A DNA stretch of 64,000 nt from Amphibacillus sp052055485 (GTDB lineage: Bacteria > Bacillota > Bacilli > Bacillales > Amphibacillaceae). The translations under genes were made by a program, and so were the position numbers. Under the pieces are notes generated by a model. That model was not told the DNA's origin and did not search any database. It saw only the letters and a list, made by a program, of their open reading frames with translations. The stretch spans positions 3,844,001 to 3,908,000 of the forward strand of contig NZ_CP197171.1 in assembly GCF_052055485.1 (NCBI RefSeq). Reading direction: 5' to 3'. Shown here in pieces: positions 1-8,699 of this stretch (positions are counted from its first letter, which is position 1; the number at the start of each line of letters is the position of its first letter).

Positions 1-9
1 CATTATATC

Positions 10-98
10 TCTGAATAAGAATGCCGCTTATTCTTGCAATGCAAAGGCTTCGTAGTCTTCCTTCCTTAATACAGTTACTCGTCCCACCTAGTACCTAA
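10..98 (+). repeat. Dispersed repeat R, partial copy 1
   Basis: Partial copy of the window-wide repeat family R. It shows the hairpin GAATAAG...CTTATTC, then the GATGCAAA/CTTCGTAG-like stretch and the TTACTCGTCCCACC block also seen near 8.4, 36.3 and 58.6 kb. The left boundary is cut by or lies close to the window edge. The rest of the gap up to 265 holds nothing I can name. Confidence 0.7.
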
Positions 99-265
99 GG
101 ATATAAGTAGGAATACTTTCTCAAAAAGCTGGTCGTTAAATAAATCAAGCCTTTATCGCCAGCTGCCCTTCACTTACAAATCTTGATTCTGCTCAACTTC
201 TTGAAACAGAAATCTTACTACTAAACGAGAGAAAGGATGGTTTCAGTTTAACGTATTTCTAATAT

Positions 266-994
266 TTAAACAATTCTTTTTGAATAGTAGAAATAGACAA
301 TCGATTGAATAAGCCAAATCAAACCAATAGTTAAGAGCATCGTATTTCCAATATCAAATATCAATTTTATAATAAAAGCAACAGGAATTAATACAATAAA
401 CACCATATCCATAAACATAAATGTATGATGACCAGCTTGATAGACTTGATTTTTCTCTGCCTCATCTAAGCTTGAAAAATATTCTTTGTTAAATTTCATA
501 GATGTTGGATCACCTTTTTTCATTGGATCCTGCATTTGAACCAGACGAATAATTCTAACTTCATTTATTACATTTAGAAAAATAAAACCAATAAAAATAA
601 GGGTTGATCCCAATATATAATCATTAAGAGGGTCTGTTGCTAGCCCATAAGCCATGAAACTTAATATAATATACAAGCGGTTGAAGATCATAGCTTGAAA
701 TAAGATTTGGCTACCTTTTGTCCCTTTAAAATCATCTTCAATATCAAGATTTTGATTTGTTTCTTTTAAAAACTGTTTTGCTTTTTGAGTCATTAGAATG
801 GCAGGAAGACAAAGAATAAATACAAGTGCTACCTGAAGCCAAATAATTTGCTCAATTAGAAAATTAATGTTTAATGAATTCAAACCAGTAAAAATTGAAA
901 AATGAGACACGATCATAGACGCTGCATAGCCTACAATAACTCCACCACATAATATGAATAGTAATTTAAATACATCACGTATGCTTTTATTCAT
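266..994 (-). CDS. DUF3169-type integral membrane protein
   Basis: A 242-residue protein with about six hydrophobic segments (roughly residues 9-30, 45-65, 95-118, 127-145, 190-215 and 218-238). It resembles the DUF3169 family of membrane proteins that are typically encoded directly after a small Xre-type regulator, which is the arrangement here. The function is unknown. An in-frame TTG exists at 1009, but the Shine-Dalgarno GAGGGGG (1001-1007) lies inside that extension and is well spaced for the ATG at 994, so 994 is preferred. The gene overlaps the end of the upstream regulator by 8 bases, implying translational coupling. Confidence 0.8.
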   Translation of the reverse strand: MNKSIRDVFKLLFILCGGVIVGYAASMIVSHFSIFTGLNSLNINFLIEQIIWLQVALVFILCLPAILMTQKAKQFLKETNQNLDIEDDFKGTKGSQILFQAMIFNRLYIILSFMAYGLATDPLNDYILGSTLIFIGFIFLNVINEVRIIRLVQMQDPMKKGDPTSMKFNKEYFSSLDEAEKNQVYQAGHHTFMFMDMVFIVLIPVAFIIKLIFDIGNTMLLTIGLIWLIQSIVYFYYSKRIV

Positions 995-1199
995 CTTGAT
1001 CCCCCTCAAATTTAAAAATGTCCTCTACAGTTACTTGGCACACGCTGGCAAGTTTCAATGCAAGTGTAACTGAAGGTGAATAATCGCCCCGCTCAATTAA
1101 ACTAATAGTTTGCCTTGAAACACCCACACATCTGCCCATTTCTGCTTGATTTAATCCTAACTTTGCACGGTAGACCTTTAATTGATTGTAAAGCGGCAT
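987..1199 (-). CDS. Small Xre/Cro family DNA-binding regulator
   Basis: A 70-residue protein made almost entirely of a helix-turn-helix domain. The segment GLNQAEMGRCVGVSRQTIS (about residues 15-33) is the classic Xre recognition unit, followed by a short tail with TVEDIFKFEGD. It resembles the small YozG-like regulators that travel with a membrane partner. A good Shine-Dalgarno (GGAGG) precedes the ATG. The downstream DUF3169 gene overlaps its stop. The double palindrome at 1236-1289 directly upstream is the obvious candidate for an autoregulatory operator. Confidence 0.88.
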   Translation of the reverse strand: MPLYNQLKVYRAKLGLNQAEMGRCVGVSRQTISLIERGDYSPSVTLALKLASVCQVTVEDIFKFEGDQDE

Positions 1200-1235
1200 A
1201 AAATCGAACCTCCAAAGACAATCTTATAAGTCATT

Positions 1236-1289
1236 TTGACAACTTTATTTGTCAATCATATTCTAGCAGATGACAAATAAAGTTGTCAA
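1236..1289 (-). promoter_or_regulatory. Double palindromic operator over the promoter of the Xre/DUF3169 pair
   Basis: TTGACAACTTTATTTGTCA (1236-1254) is repeated as an exact 19-base reverse complement at 1271-1289, with 16 bases between. Each arm is itself a palindrome of form TTGACAA-N6-TTGTCAA, so two operator sites sit with centres about 34 bp apart. On the minus strand the distal arm supplies a TTGACA -35 (1284-1289), and TAGAAT (1260-1265) is a plausible -10 with an 18-base spacer. Autoregulation by the Xre protein is inferred. Confidence 0.75.
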
Positions 1290-1404
1290 CCTGATGAAAT
1301 GAACATTTCATTGAAAATGGAATAACTAACACAATACCCATAGAGCAAATACAGTACGAGCTAAAGAAACTAAGCTTGATGATCATCGATAAAAACATTT
1401 AATC

Positions 1405-1446
1405 AATAAAAAATAAGTCATTATCTGTATCAGCAATGACTTATTT
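1405..1446 (-). terminator. Intrinsic terminator after crh
   Basis: Inverted repeat AAATAAGTCATT (1411-1422) / AATGACTTATTT (1435-1446), followed on the minus strand by a T-rich run. It lies just past the crh stop and ends the yvcI-to-crh transcript. Confidence 0.85.
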
Positions 1447-1455
1447 TAAATAAAA

Positions 1456-1713
1456 CTATTCTGACTCTGTTAAAAATGTTGTTAAAGCATTGATGGCTTC
1501 TTGATCGTCTGGTCCTTTACTAAATAGAGTAATTGTTTCTCCACTAGTAATTGCCAAACTTAAAACACCCATGATACTTTTGGCATTAATGCGTCGACCT
1601 TTTTTCTCTAAAAAGATCTCTGCTGTATAACGATTAGCCTCTCGAACAAATTTTGTTGCGATATCAGCTTGTAAACCCGGTTCAACCTCTATAACCAATG
1701 ATTTTTCCACCAC
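1456..1713 (-). CDS. crh: Crh, catabolite-repression HPr-like protein
   Basis: 85 residues with the HPr fold. The active-site region reads GLQADIATKF: position 15 is Gln instead of the phosphotransfer His of HPr, which defines Crh, a regulatory HPr paralogue that cannot carry phosphate for sugar uptake. Ser46 is present in NAKSIMGV, the site phosphorylated by HPr kinase (encoded at 12694-13647) so that Crh can serve as a CcpA corepressor. Residue 17, normally Arg in both HPr and Crh, is Asp, and 18 is Ile instead of Pro. The start is GTG (two GTG codons in a row) with GAGGAG upstream. Last gene of the yvcI-rapZ-yvcK-whiA-crh order known from B. subtilis, but separated from whiA by repeat DNA. 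Confidence 0.9.
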   Translation of the reverse strand: MVEKSLVIEVEPGLQADIATKFVREANRYTAEIFLEKKGRRINAKSIMGVLSLAITSGETITLFSKGPDDQEAINALTTFLTESE

Positions 1714-1847
1714 TCATATGTGCTCCTCTCAGTGTAGACCATTTAATATAAACTATACAAGTATATGTTAATTTACATCCTATTATGATCCAAAAAAAGC
1801 AGCGAACGATTCATTGAATAGTGAGTTACACAATTAATAAAACGAAA

Positions 1848-1946
1848 CTTCGTAAATACTAAAGTAGCCTGACTTAGTGCGATTACTCGCCCCATCGAAA
1901 CCCGTTGTTAACCCGAGTTTTACGGATGGTTATCTGTGATAAAACC
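1848..1946 (+). repeat. Dispersed repeat R, copy 2 (3' half)
   Basis: Shares with the copies at 27.8, 50.6 and 58.7 kb the block GATTACTCGCCCCATCGAAA, CCCGTTGTT, the GAGTTTTACGGA block and the terminal TTATCTGTGATAAAA. It fills most of the gap between whiA and crh, which are close neighbours in B. subtilis, and ends six bases from the whiA stop. Confidence 0.8.
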
Positions 1947-1951
1947 ATTTT

Positions 1952-2908
1952 TTATTTAGTTTCCAAGTTAAGACCATGTTCTTGTCTGAGTTGATCAGCC
2001 ATTTTATCAATTTTCTTCAAGCGATGATTGATGCCGGATTTGCTAATTTTCGCCCCTGTAACTAGTTCGCCTAATTCCTTCAATGAAGCATCCTGATGCT
2101 CAACTCTAAGCTTAGCAATTTCCTGTAGTTTATCAGGTAACGTTTCCAAGCCTACTAATTTATCAATTAATTTAATATTTTCCACTTGTCTAAAAGCCGC
2201 TCCAATTGTTTTATTTAAATTGGCTGTTTCACAGTTAACTAATCGATTAACAGAATTTCTCATATCGCGCATAATCCGAACATCTTCAAATTTAAAGAGC
2301 GCTTGATGAGCACCGGTATAATTTAAAAACTCAGTAATTTTTTCTGCCTCTTTGATATAAGTAATGTAGCCATTTCGACGTTCCAAAATACGAGCACGAA
2401 GGTCAAATGTATTCATCAATTCACATAGGGAATCATTGTGTTCCTGGTAAACATTAGAAATTTCCAAATGATATGAAGATGTTTCAGGGTTATTAATTGA
2501 ACCGCCAGCTAAAAAGGCTCCACGTAAATAGGCCCGTTTACAGCAATCCTTTTTTAAATACTGTTCCGAAATGGTTTGAGTAAAAGTAAAGGGCTCTGTT
2601 AAAATATTTAAACTCTGTAGAATATCCTTAGTCCCTTCCTCAATCCGAGCAATATAAACATTATTCTTTTTCAGTTTCATTTTTTTTCGAACAAGTAACT
2701 TAATCGGATATGGGTAAAGTGATTTGATCAATGTATAAATTCGTCTAGCGATCGCTGCGTTCTCTGTTTGAATATCTAAGATATACGAAGACTTTGCAAT
2801 TGATAGCGCCCCATTCATTCGAATGAGTGCAGCTAATTCAGCTTCTTGACAGCAATTCTTATTTTCAATTTGAGTCATTTCTTTTTTTATTTCAGATGCA
2901 AATGACAT
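1952..2908 (-). CDS. whiA: DNA-binding protein WhiA
   Basis: 318 residues, the usual WhiA length. The N-terminal two thirds has the LAGLIDADG homing-endonuclease-like fold, including LRGAFLAGGSIN near residue 130, and the C-terminus carries a helix-turn-helix (ELVTGAKISKSGINHRLKKI). WhiA is nucleoid-associated and linked in bacilli to cell division and chromosome segregation, in actinobacteria to sporulation. A strong GGAGGTGA ribosome site precedes the ATG. It follows yvcK and rapZ in a tight operon. Confidence 0.96.
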   Translation of the reverse strand: MSFASEIKKEMTQIENKNCCQEAELAALIRMNGALSIAKSSYILDIQTENAAIARRIYTLIKSLYPYPIKLLVRKKMKLKKNNVYIARIEEGTKDILQSLNILTEPFTFTQTISEQYLKKDCCKRAYLRGAFLAGGSINNPETSSYHLEISNVYQEHNDSLCELMNTFDLRARILERRNGYITYIKEAEKITEFLNYTGAHQALFKFEDVRIMRDMRNSVNRLVNCETANLNKTIGAAFRQVENIKLIDKLVGLETLPDKLQEIAKLRVEHQDASLKELGELVTGAKISKSGINHRLKKIDKMADQLRQEHGLNLETK

Positions 2909-2926
2909 GGTTATCTCACCTCCAGA

Positions 2927-3895
2927 TTATTGCGGATCGATACCAATTAAAGAACAAAGTATTTTGGCTACTTTTTTTGTATCATGACGTAAAAATTGCT
3001 GTTGTTCATCAATAATATCTCGTTCAATAATTTCCAAATCCAATTGTTCTAAACGTTCACGGTCATATTCAACTGGAGCTGCATTTTCTTCTGCATACTT
3101 CAGCTGAACTGATTGAGTAATTTCTTTATTATGAACGATAATTTTATCAAGACAGCCTTCTCCTACATGGTCAATAATCGCTTGAGCATGATCAGCTGCT
3201 GTATAGCCAGATGTTTCACCAGCTTGTGTCATCACATTACAGACATAAACAACTTTCCCCTCTGCTTCTCGAAGTGCATTTGCAATTTGTGGGACAACTA
3301 GATTGGGTAAGGTACTCGTGTATAGGCTGCCTGGTGATATAACAACGAGATCAGATTCTCTGACAGCTGTTATGGCTTCGGGCAAAGGAACGACAAATTT
3401 AGGCTCAACAAACACACGTTTAATGCGTTTATTTGCTAAGGGTATTTTTGACTCACCAACAATAATTTCTCCATCAAGCATCTCAGCATTTAAAAATAAA
3501 TTTTGATTAGCAATTGGATAAATTCTACCTTTCACTTTAAACACACGAGCAATTTCTTTTATACCTGTGTAAAAATCACCTGTCACAGCAGTCATTGCAG
3601 CTAAAAATAAATTCCCCATCGAGTGACCCATTAAGCCATTTCCATTTGTAAATCGATGTTGAAACAACTCTTCCATCATGGGTTCAACCTCTGCTAAAGC
3701 TGCAATCACATTTCGAATATCACCCGGGGCGGGCATCGACATCTCTGTTCTTAAACGCCCAGAGCTCCCGCCATCATCAGCAACAGTAACGATAGCCGAT
3801 AAATCAATCGGGTAGTGCTTTAATCCTCGTAAAAGAACGGGCATTCCTGTCCCTCCACCTATAACGGTTACTTTCTTCTTTTGATTTGGTTTCAT
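2927..3895 (-). CDS. yvcK: YvcK/GlmR, UDP-GlcNAc-binding morphogenesis factor
   Basis: 322 residues of the gluconeogenesis-factor (CofD-like) family. The nucleotide-sugar binding loop VTVIGGGTGMPVLLRGLK is at residues 9-26, with DDGGSSGRLR near 40 and GLMGHSMGNLFLAAM near 90. In B. subtilis YvcK/GlmR binds UDP-GlcNAc, stimulates GlmS and is needed for normal shape on gluconeogenic carbon sources. It begins 3 bases after the rapZ stop and is followed by whiA after 18 bases, the standard rapZ-yvcK-whiA core. Confidence 0.95.
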   Translation of the reverse strand: MKPNQKKKVTVIGGGTGMPVLLRGLKHYPIDLSAIVTVADDGGSSGRLRTEMSMPAPGDIRNVIAALAEVEPMMEELFQHRFTNGNGLMGHSMGNLFLAAMTAVTGDFYTGIKEIARVFKVKGRIYPIANQNLFLNAEMLDGEIIVGESKIPLANKRIKRVFVEPKFVVPLPEAITAVRESDLVVISPGSLYTSTLPNLVVPQIANALREAEGKVVYVCNVMTQAGETSGYTAADHAQAIIDHVGEGCLDKIIVHNKEITQSVQLKYAEENAAPVEYDRERLEQLDLEIIERDIIDEQQQFLRHDTKKVAKILCSLIGIDPQ

Positions 3896-3898
3896 CCC

Positions 3899-4780
3899 CT
3901 AATGTCCCTTTCTTTTGTCTATATCACGGTGCGACACATGAGTAATATATTGATTTGAAAAATACTTTGCGATATACTCTGCTAAAGCAACTGAACGGTG
4001 CTGTCCACCTGTACAGCCAATGGCAACAACGAGCTGAGATTTCCCTTCTTTTTTATATTGCGGTAACATAAAACTTAACAAATCTAATAATTTTTCATTA
4101 AATTTCTGTGTTTCCGTCCATTTAAAGACATAATCACTAACATCCTTTGTCAAACCTGTTAGTGGCTTTAAATGATCAACATAATACGGATTGGGTAAAA
4201 ATCGCACATCAAAGACAAGATCGGCATCAATCGGTGTCCCATATTTAAAGCCAAAGGATAACATATGAATTGAAAAAATTCGTTGCTTTTCTTCACCATA
4301 TTTACTGATAATCTTTTCTCTTAATTCTTTGGGTTTTAAGTTTGTTGTATCAATAAAGAATTGTGCTCGCCCGCGTAAATCAGCTAACATTTGGCGCTCT
4401 TGGGCAATACCCTCCAAGGCTAATCCTTTTGGAGCCAGTGGATGATTACGTCTTGTTTCCTTATATCTTGAAACAAGCATTTTATCCTGAGCATCTAAAA
4501 ATAAAATATGCTCTTCTAACCAATCTGATTCGGCCAATTTATCAAGTGCATCAAATAACGAATCAAAAAATTCTCTACCCCGTAAATCCATCACCAGTGC
4601 AACTTTATTGATCGTATTATTTGCATCCTTCATCAACTCTAAAAATTTCGGCAATAAAGCTGGTGGTAAGTTGTCGACACAGTAATACCCTAAATCTTCA
4701 AAGCTTTGAACGGCAACTGTCTTTCCGGCACCAGACATTCCTGTTATAATCACTAGCTTTGTTTCTTGACTTCCTACCAT
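3899..4780 (-). CDS. rapZ: RapZ/YvcJ family P-loop nucleotide-binding protein
   Basis: 293 residues. The Walker A motif GMSGAGKT lies at about residues 14-21, and the conserved C-terminal block IGCTGGQHRSVALAEYI is present. In E. coli RapZ controls GlmS through a small RNA and senses GlcN6P. The Bacillus homologue YvcJ is a GTP/ATP-hydrolysing protein affecting competence, and no GlmZ-type RNA is expected here. The coding start has an upstream GGAGG. It is second in the operon, after the Nudix gene. Confidence 0.95.
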   Translation of the reverse strand: MVGSQETKLVIITGMSGAGKTVAVQSFEDLGYYCVDNLPPALLPKFLELMKDANNTINKVALVMDLRGREFFDSLFDALDKLAESDWLEEHILFLDAQDKMLVSRYKETRRNHPLAPKGLALEGIAQERQMLADLRGRAQFFIDTTNLKPKELREKIISKYGEEKQRIFSIHMLSFGFKYGTPIDADLVFDVRFLPNPYYVDHLKPLTGLTKDVSDYVFKWTETQKFNEKLLDLLSFMLPQYKKEGKSQLVVAIGCTGGQHRSVALAEYIAKYFSNQYITHVSHRDIDKRKGH

Positions 4781-4798
4781 TTCATACTTCCTCCCTGA

Positions 4799-5257
4799 TT
4801 AATTGTCATTCAGTCGATAACTAATCAATTGATCATTCTCACCTAAAGCAAAACTTCCATAGAGATGCTTATCATTTTTTAATATATACTGATGAATCAG
4901 CCGATCGCACGGTGCTGTTGGAATTTGATCTATTTGTGAGATTGGAACCCATTCCAATTCACCTTCAGGCGTTTCATTAACTAACTCTCCTGAAAACTTA
5001 TCTGTTTTAAAAGTGAACATCAGCCATTCATCTTTCGGTGATTGAGCTGAGGCTTTTGTCATTGTAGCAACACTATATAATTGAGGGGTATCAATTATTA
5101 ATCCTGTTTCTTCTTCCACTTCTCTAAGTACAGATTCATGAATCGATTCGCCAGCTTCCATTTTTCCCCCTGGCATCGCATACCACCCATAACGTGGTTT
5201 TTTCAATAACAGGACTTCTTGATTATTAATGATCAAGCAATTCGTGACACGTTGCAA
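4799..5257 (-). CDS. yvcI: Nudix hydrolase (YvcI-like)
   Basis: 152 residues with a complete Nudix box, GGKMEAGESIHESVLREVEE (about residues 30-49) continuing ETGL, so the magnesium-binding catalytic motif is intact. The family cleaves nucleoside diphosphates linked to another moiety, but the substrate is not predictable. The only in-frame start directly after an upstream stop is TTG at 5257, preceded by a weak GGGTGAG. First gene of the rapZ-yvcK-whiA cluster, as in B. subtilis. Confidence 0.88.
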   Translation of the reverse strand: MQRVTNCLIINNQEVLLLKKPRYGWYAMPGGKMEAGESIHESVLREVEEETGLIIDTPQLYSVATMTKASAQSPKDEWLMFTFKTDKFSGELVNETPEGELEWVPISQIDQIPTAPCDRLIHQYILKNDKHLYGSFALGENDQLISYRLNDN

Positions 5258-5739
5258 TTTGACTCACCCATTTCTACTATATTCAAACTACATTATACTA
5301 TAACTGTTTACCACTGACTAGCAAACGTCATTGACAATTAGATTTCATTTTAATGTAGATTTAACTGAAGAAAATTATATTGCTAAAACCATGCAAATCT
5401 TTAAAGTTTAAGCATGATTCTAGGTAGAGGAATGGTAAGAACCGAGCGAGAAGTAGATGAAGATATTAAAACCAAATCATTTGATCAGGTACATGATCTC
5501 ATTGCTGATGTAGCAAGCGAAGATTAATACAATGATGAACTTTGAACGAACAAATCTTTTAAAAAAATCTTATAAAGTAATATCGATCGTAAATGGGTAG
5601 CGTTTCACTGCTATTTTTTTTGTAGCAACGTTAAAAAGGTTATCGGGTAACATGAACTTCCTCATAATCATACCCGGTTATCAATTAAAAACAATCTGTT
5701 AGAACCGATATTCGTCAGAACAGTTCCTTGAACTTTACA

Positions 5740-5772
5740 AAAAAATACACAGACAAATTTTTGTCTGTGTGT
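5740..5772 (-). terminator. Intrinsic terminator downstream of trxB
   Basis: Stem ACACAGACAA (5747-5756) / TTGTCTGTGT (5761-5770), followed on the minus strand by a run of seven Ts. It lies about 180 bases past the trxB stop and is the first good minus-strand terminator after it. Confidence 0.75.
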
Positions 5773-5914
5773 CAATGAAATATATTTAAAAAAGGGGGTT
5801 AATTAATTACTTATAGTATACCCCATGTGTGTTTCAGTCATGTTACAGGCTGATTAAAATAAGGTAAATCTTCTTTAAACTAATATTTCAAATGCCAAAT
5901 GATATTCTATTCTG

Positions 5915-5941
5915 ATCATTCAATAGTTGAATGATTTTTTT
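5915..5941 (+). terminator. Hairpin with plus-strand T tract beside the trxB stop
   Basis: ATCATTCAA (5915-5923) / TTGAATGAT (5927-5935) with a 3-base loop and six or more Ts on the plus strand. No plus-strand gene precedes it, so it may simply block antisense transcription into trxB. Confidence 0.6.
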
Positions 5942-5949
5942 CAGTAAAA

Positions 5950-6900
5950 TTAATTCACCTTTTCTAGTTGTTCTTCTAATTGCTCAACATAAGATTGGGC
6001 ACTTTCAGCGGCAATACTTCCATCACCAGTGGCTGTGACAATTTGACGTAAAGTTTTTTCACGAATATCTCCTGCGGCGAAAATACCTGGAATGTTGGTT
6101 TCCATATTTTCATTTGTTGGGATATATCCCTCTTCATTTGTAATTCCTAAAGCTTTAAATGGTTCACTAAGGGGTTCTAAACCAATATAAATAAATGTCC
6201 CGTCAGCAGCTTGCTCATAGACTTCGCCTGTTTTGACATTTTCTAAGGTGACTGAACCAACTTTTCCATCACGCTCATTAATTGAATTCAGTACAGTATC
6301 CCAAATAAAATCGACCTTGTCGTTTTTAAAAGCACGATCTTGCAATATTTTTTGCGCACGTAAGGCATCTCTTCGGTGAACAATCGTTACTTTACTAGCA
6401 AAACGGGTTAAATAAACACCCTCTTCAACTGCAGAGTCACCTCCACCAACAACAATTAATTCTTTGTCTTTGAAAAAGGCGCCATCACAAACGGCACAGT
6501 AAGAAACACCTCGACCTGAAAGTTCTTCTTCGCCTGGTACGCCTAAGTTTTTATGTTTGGCACCAGTCCCAATAATGATTGTTTTTGTTCGATATTCTTT
6601 ATCACCAGCGATAACTGTTTTATATGTGCGATCATTAATAATCTCAGTGATATTACCATATGCATACTCAGCACCAAACTTTTTTGCATGTTCAAACATT
6701 TTGTTCGATAAATCAGGTCCTAATATACTCTCATAGCCAGGATAATTTTCAACATCCTCAGTATTAGCCATTTGTCCTCCTGGTATTCCACGTTCAATCA
6801 TTAAGGTGTCTAAATTTGCTCGTGAAGCATAAACAGCAGCTGTCATTCCAGCCGGGCCAGCCCCTATAATAATAACATCATAAATACGTTGTTCTGACAT
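5950..6900 (-). CDS. trxB: Thioredoxin reductase
   Basis: 316 residues. The FAD-binding IIGAGPAG is near residue 12, the redox-active CAVC (SYCAVCDGAFF) near 134, the NADPH-binding VVGGGDSAVEEG near 150, and the second FAD motif GIFAAGDIREK near 275. This is the low-molecular-weight NADPH-dependent enzyme that reduces thioredoxin in the cytoplasm. An ATG four codons upstream (6912) is possible but has no spaced ribosome site; starting at MSEQRIYD matches the family N-terminus. It follows the TPR gene, as trxB follows yvcD in B. subtilis. Confidence 0.95.
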   Translation of the reverse strand: MSEQRIYDVIIIGAGPAGMTAAVYASRANLDTLMIERGIPGGQMANTEDVENYPGYESILGPDLSNKMFEHAKKFGAEYAYGNITEIINDRTYKTVIAGDKEYRTKTIIIGTGAKHKNLGVPGEEELSGRGVSYCAVCDGAFFKDKELIVVGGGDSAVEEGVYLTRFASKVTIVHRRDALRAQKILQDRAFKNDKVDFIWDTVLNSINERDGKVGSVTLENVKTGEVYEQAADGTFIYIGLEPLSEPFKALGITNEEGYIPTNENMETNIPGIFAAGDIREKTLRQIVTATGDGSIAAESAQSYVEQLEEQLEKVN

Positions 6901-7003
6901 TTTCACTCTCATCCCTTCAACTCAATTTCCTAAACCTAATCCATTTATATACCCATTATCGTATTTTTAATAATTATCGTCTACTTATCTGCTCAGAATG
7001 ATA

Positions 7004-8014
7004 TTAATCAAACCATGGCAATGCTTCAGAAGCTAAGTCAGCATGCAACCTACAACCTTCAGCCCAAATTTTTTTCGCTTGATTTTTTAAATTCAAAGCG
7101 TAAGCTGTTTTAGCAAAATATCGAAAGTAATCAAGATGATATTTTAGTTTTGCTTTTGGAAGTGTACTTAAACGTTGATAGGCTTGATCAAATCGATTGA
7201 TATGTGCAAATGCGATCGCAATTCGTAAAGATTGTTCAAAATGGATCGGATAAACATTTTTTAATTTTTCAAAAAGAGTTTCAACCTGTCCGAGTTTTCC
7301 CACTTCATAATAAAAGACAATTAAATTTGTCATCGTATGTGTGGATTCAGGCTGTTGCTGATATAACCTTTTTTCTAATTCAATAGCTTTTTCCCGTTCG
7401 CCTAAAAAGAAAAGAGCGTAATGATACTGATGCTGTGCCATGGTATGATTGGGAAATAACTTGATCATTTCAGTTAAAATGGTACAGGCTGATTGCCACT
7501 CTTTTCGTTGCAAATGATGAAAGGCTGTTTCTTGATAAATCATAATTTCATCTTCTTGAAGAAAATCAATCCCCTCTTCATCATCTGATAAACTGAGTTC
7601 TAACAATGTCAAAAGTTGTTCGGTCTCCGATTTGAACTCTCCATCTGGCTCTTTTTCTAAATAAATTGAGGCATATTTTTGGGCATCTTTTAACAAACCG
7701 AGATGGGCATAGTTGTTTGCGATTAAATAATAGCAATCTGCATAATCCTCGCCGTGATTTTCGATAAGATCTGTTAATATTTGATTCGCTAAATGATAAG
7801 CCCCCATTTCAGTATGAATGATTGACATTTGTGCCGGGTAAAGAGCCTCATTTGGGTCCGCTTCAGCAGCTTTTTTGATCCACTTTAGGGCAATATCAAA
7901 TTTTCTTTTATAAAATGCGTCAACCCCTTTTGAAAAATAAAACTCAGCTTCTGGAATGAAGGGGATGACAGCCTTAGTATGCTTATTTGTTTGTCTGTTA
8001 TTCGTTTTCGTCAT
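7004..8014 (-). CDS. yvcD: Tetratricopeptide-repeat protein (YvcD-like)
   Basis: 336 residues, soluble, built of helical TPR-type repeats. Examples are the blocks around AFYKRKFDIALKWIKKAAEA (residues 32-51), the next unit with GAYHLANQILTDLI, and later units near residues 165-300. No catalytic domain is visible. Position next to trxB matches B. subtilis yvcD, a TPR protein of unknown role. The function is likely protein-protein interaction, with no partner indicated beyond the neighbour. Confidence 0.8.
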   Translation of the reverse strand: MTKTNNRQTNKHTKAVIPFIPEAEFYFSKGVDAFYKRKFDIALKWIKKAAEADPNEALYPAQMSIIHTEMGAYHLANQILTDLIENHGEDYADCYYLIANNYAHLGLLKDAQKYASIYLEKEPDGEFKSETEQLLTLLELSLSDDEEGIDFLQEDEIMIYQETAFHHLQRKEWQSACTILTEMIKLFPNHTMAQHQYHYALFFLGEREKAIELEKRLYQQQPESTHTMTNLIVFYYEVGKLGQVETLFEKLKNVYPIHFEQSLRIAIAFAHINRFDQAYQRLSTLPKAKLKYHLDYFRYFAKTAYALNLKNQAKKIWAEGCRLHADLASEALPWFD

Positions 8015-8699
8015 ATGTCGCCTCTTTTATCATTTTTTATATAATGACGAGTGATATTAGCTTTTTTTCAATCCGTCATAGATGTTTAGAAAAACTAGCA
8101 CACAGAAATGCGCTGGCTTCAACGTTCGCATAGGATATGGTGAACATAGTCGAAGCTCCATTGTAAGCATTAATTTAACTTATACTTGCTCGATTAGAAG
8201 GATAAGATTTTATTGATAATTGTATAAATAAAACGAAGGTTTTACTTCCACACAGATGAATAACTTCGATGTTCTCAAAGGAGATGAGGGGTATAAACCG
8301 AAGATTCTTAAGTATAGCTATAAGTCGAATTTCACTAAAATACTTAAAAATTCTACTTTGTCAAATGACTTCTTTGAGACTGACATTTAGAATAAGAAAG
8401 ACACTTATTCTTGCCGTATAAATACTTGATAGCCTTCCTTGATATAATTAATCGTTTATAAAGCGAAACTTCAATCAGCGGGAGTGAGACCTATAGGATG
8501 TAGGTTATGTAGATGTCTCCGGTGGGGCGCCCCAGTCCCAAGTCCTTTCGCTGGGGTGAGTAACCGAAACCCCAGCTGTTTCCGGTGGGGCGAGTAATCG
8601 CAAATACTTCGTAGCTTTCCTTAGTACGATTACTCGTCCCATCAAATGTATCAGCTAAAATTTGGCGGTTTTTAACAGTAACAATGACTTTCTTCACAG
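8015..8699. other. Intergenic gap, mostly repeat-derived
   Basis: No convincing gene. The right half is repeat R copy 3. The left half is A+T-rich with scattered TTCGA motifs and shares the 12-mer TAGTCGAAGCTC with 11.77 kb, hinting at older repeat debris. A 77-codon minus-strand ORF (8491-8724) is produced by the repeat itself. Confidence 0.6.
8388..8645 (+). repeat. Dispersed repeat R, copy 3
   Basis: Contains the AGAATAAG...CTTATTCT hairpin (from 8388), then the R left end GCGAAACTTCAATCAGCGGG (8463-8482), the small hairpin around CTATAGGATGTAG, repeated CCGGTGGGGCGAGTAA-like blocks and the block ending TTACTCGTCCCATC. It abuts the 3' end of the GlpD-like gene. Confidence 0.8.

Larger units (their letters stand above)
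5258..5949. other. Gene-poor gap with decayed coding debris and hairpins
   Basis: Between the Nudix gene and trxB. A 31-codon plus-strand reading frame (5432-5527, starting MVRTEREVDEDI and ending VASED) and an upstream stretch ending MQIFKV look like remnants of a lost gene. Neither has a proper ribosome site and I do not recognise them. A short stem followed by eight Ts lies near 5597-5622. Two clearer hairpins are listed separately. Confidence 0.4.
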
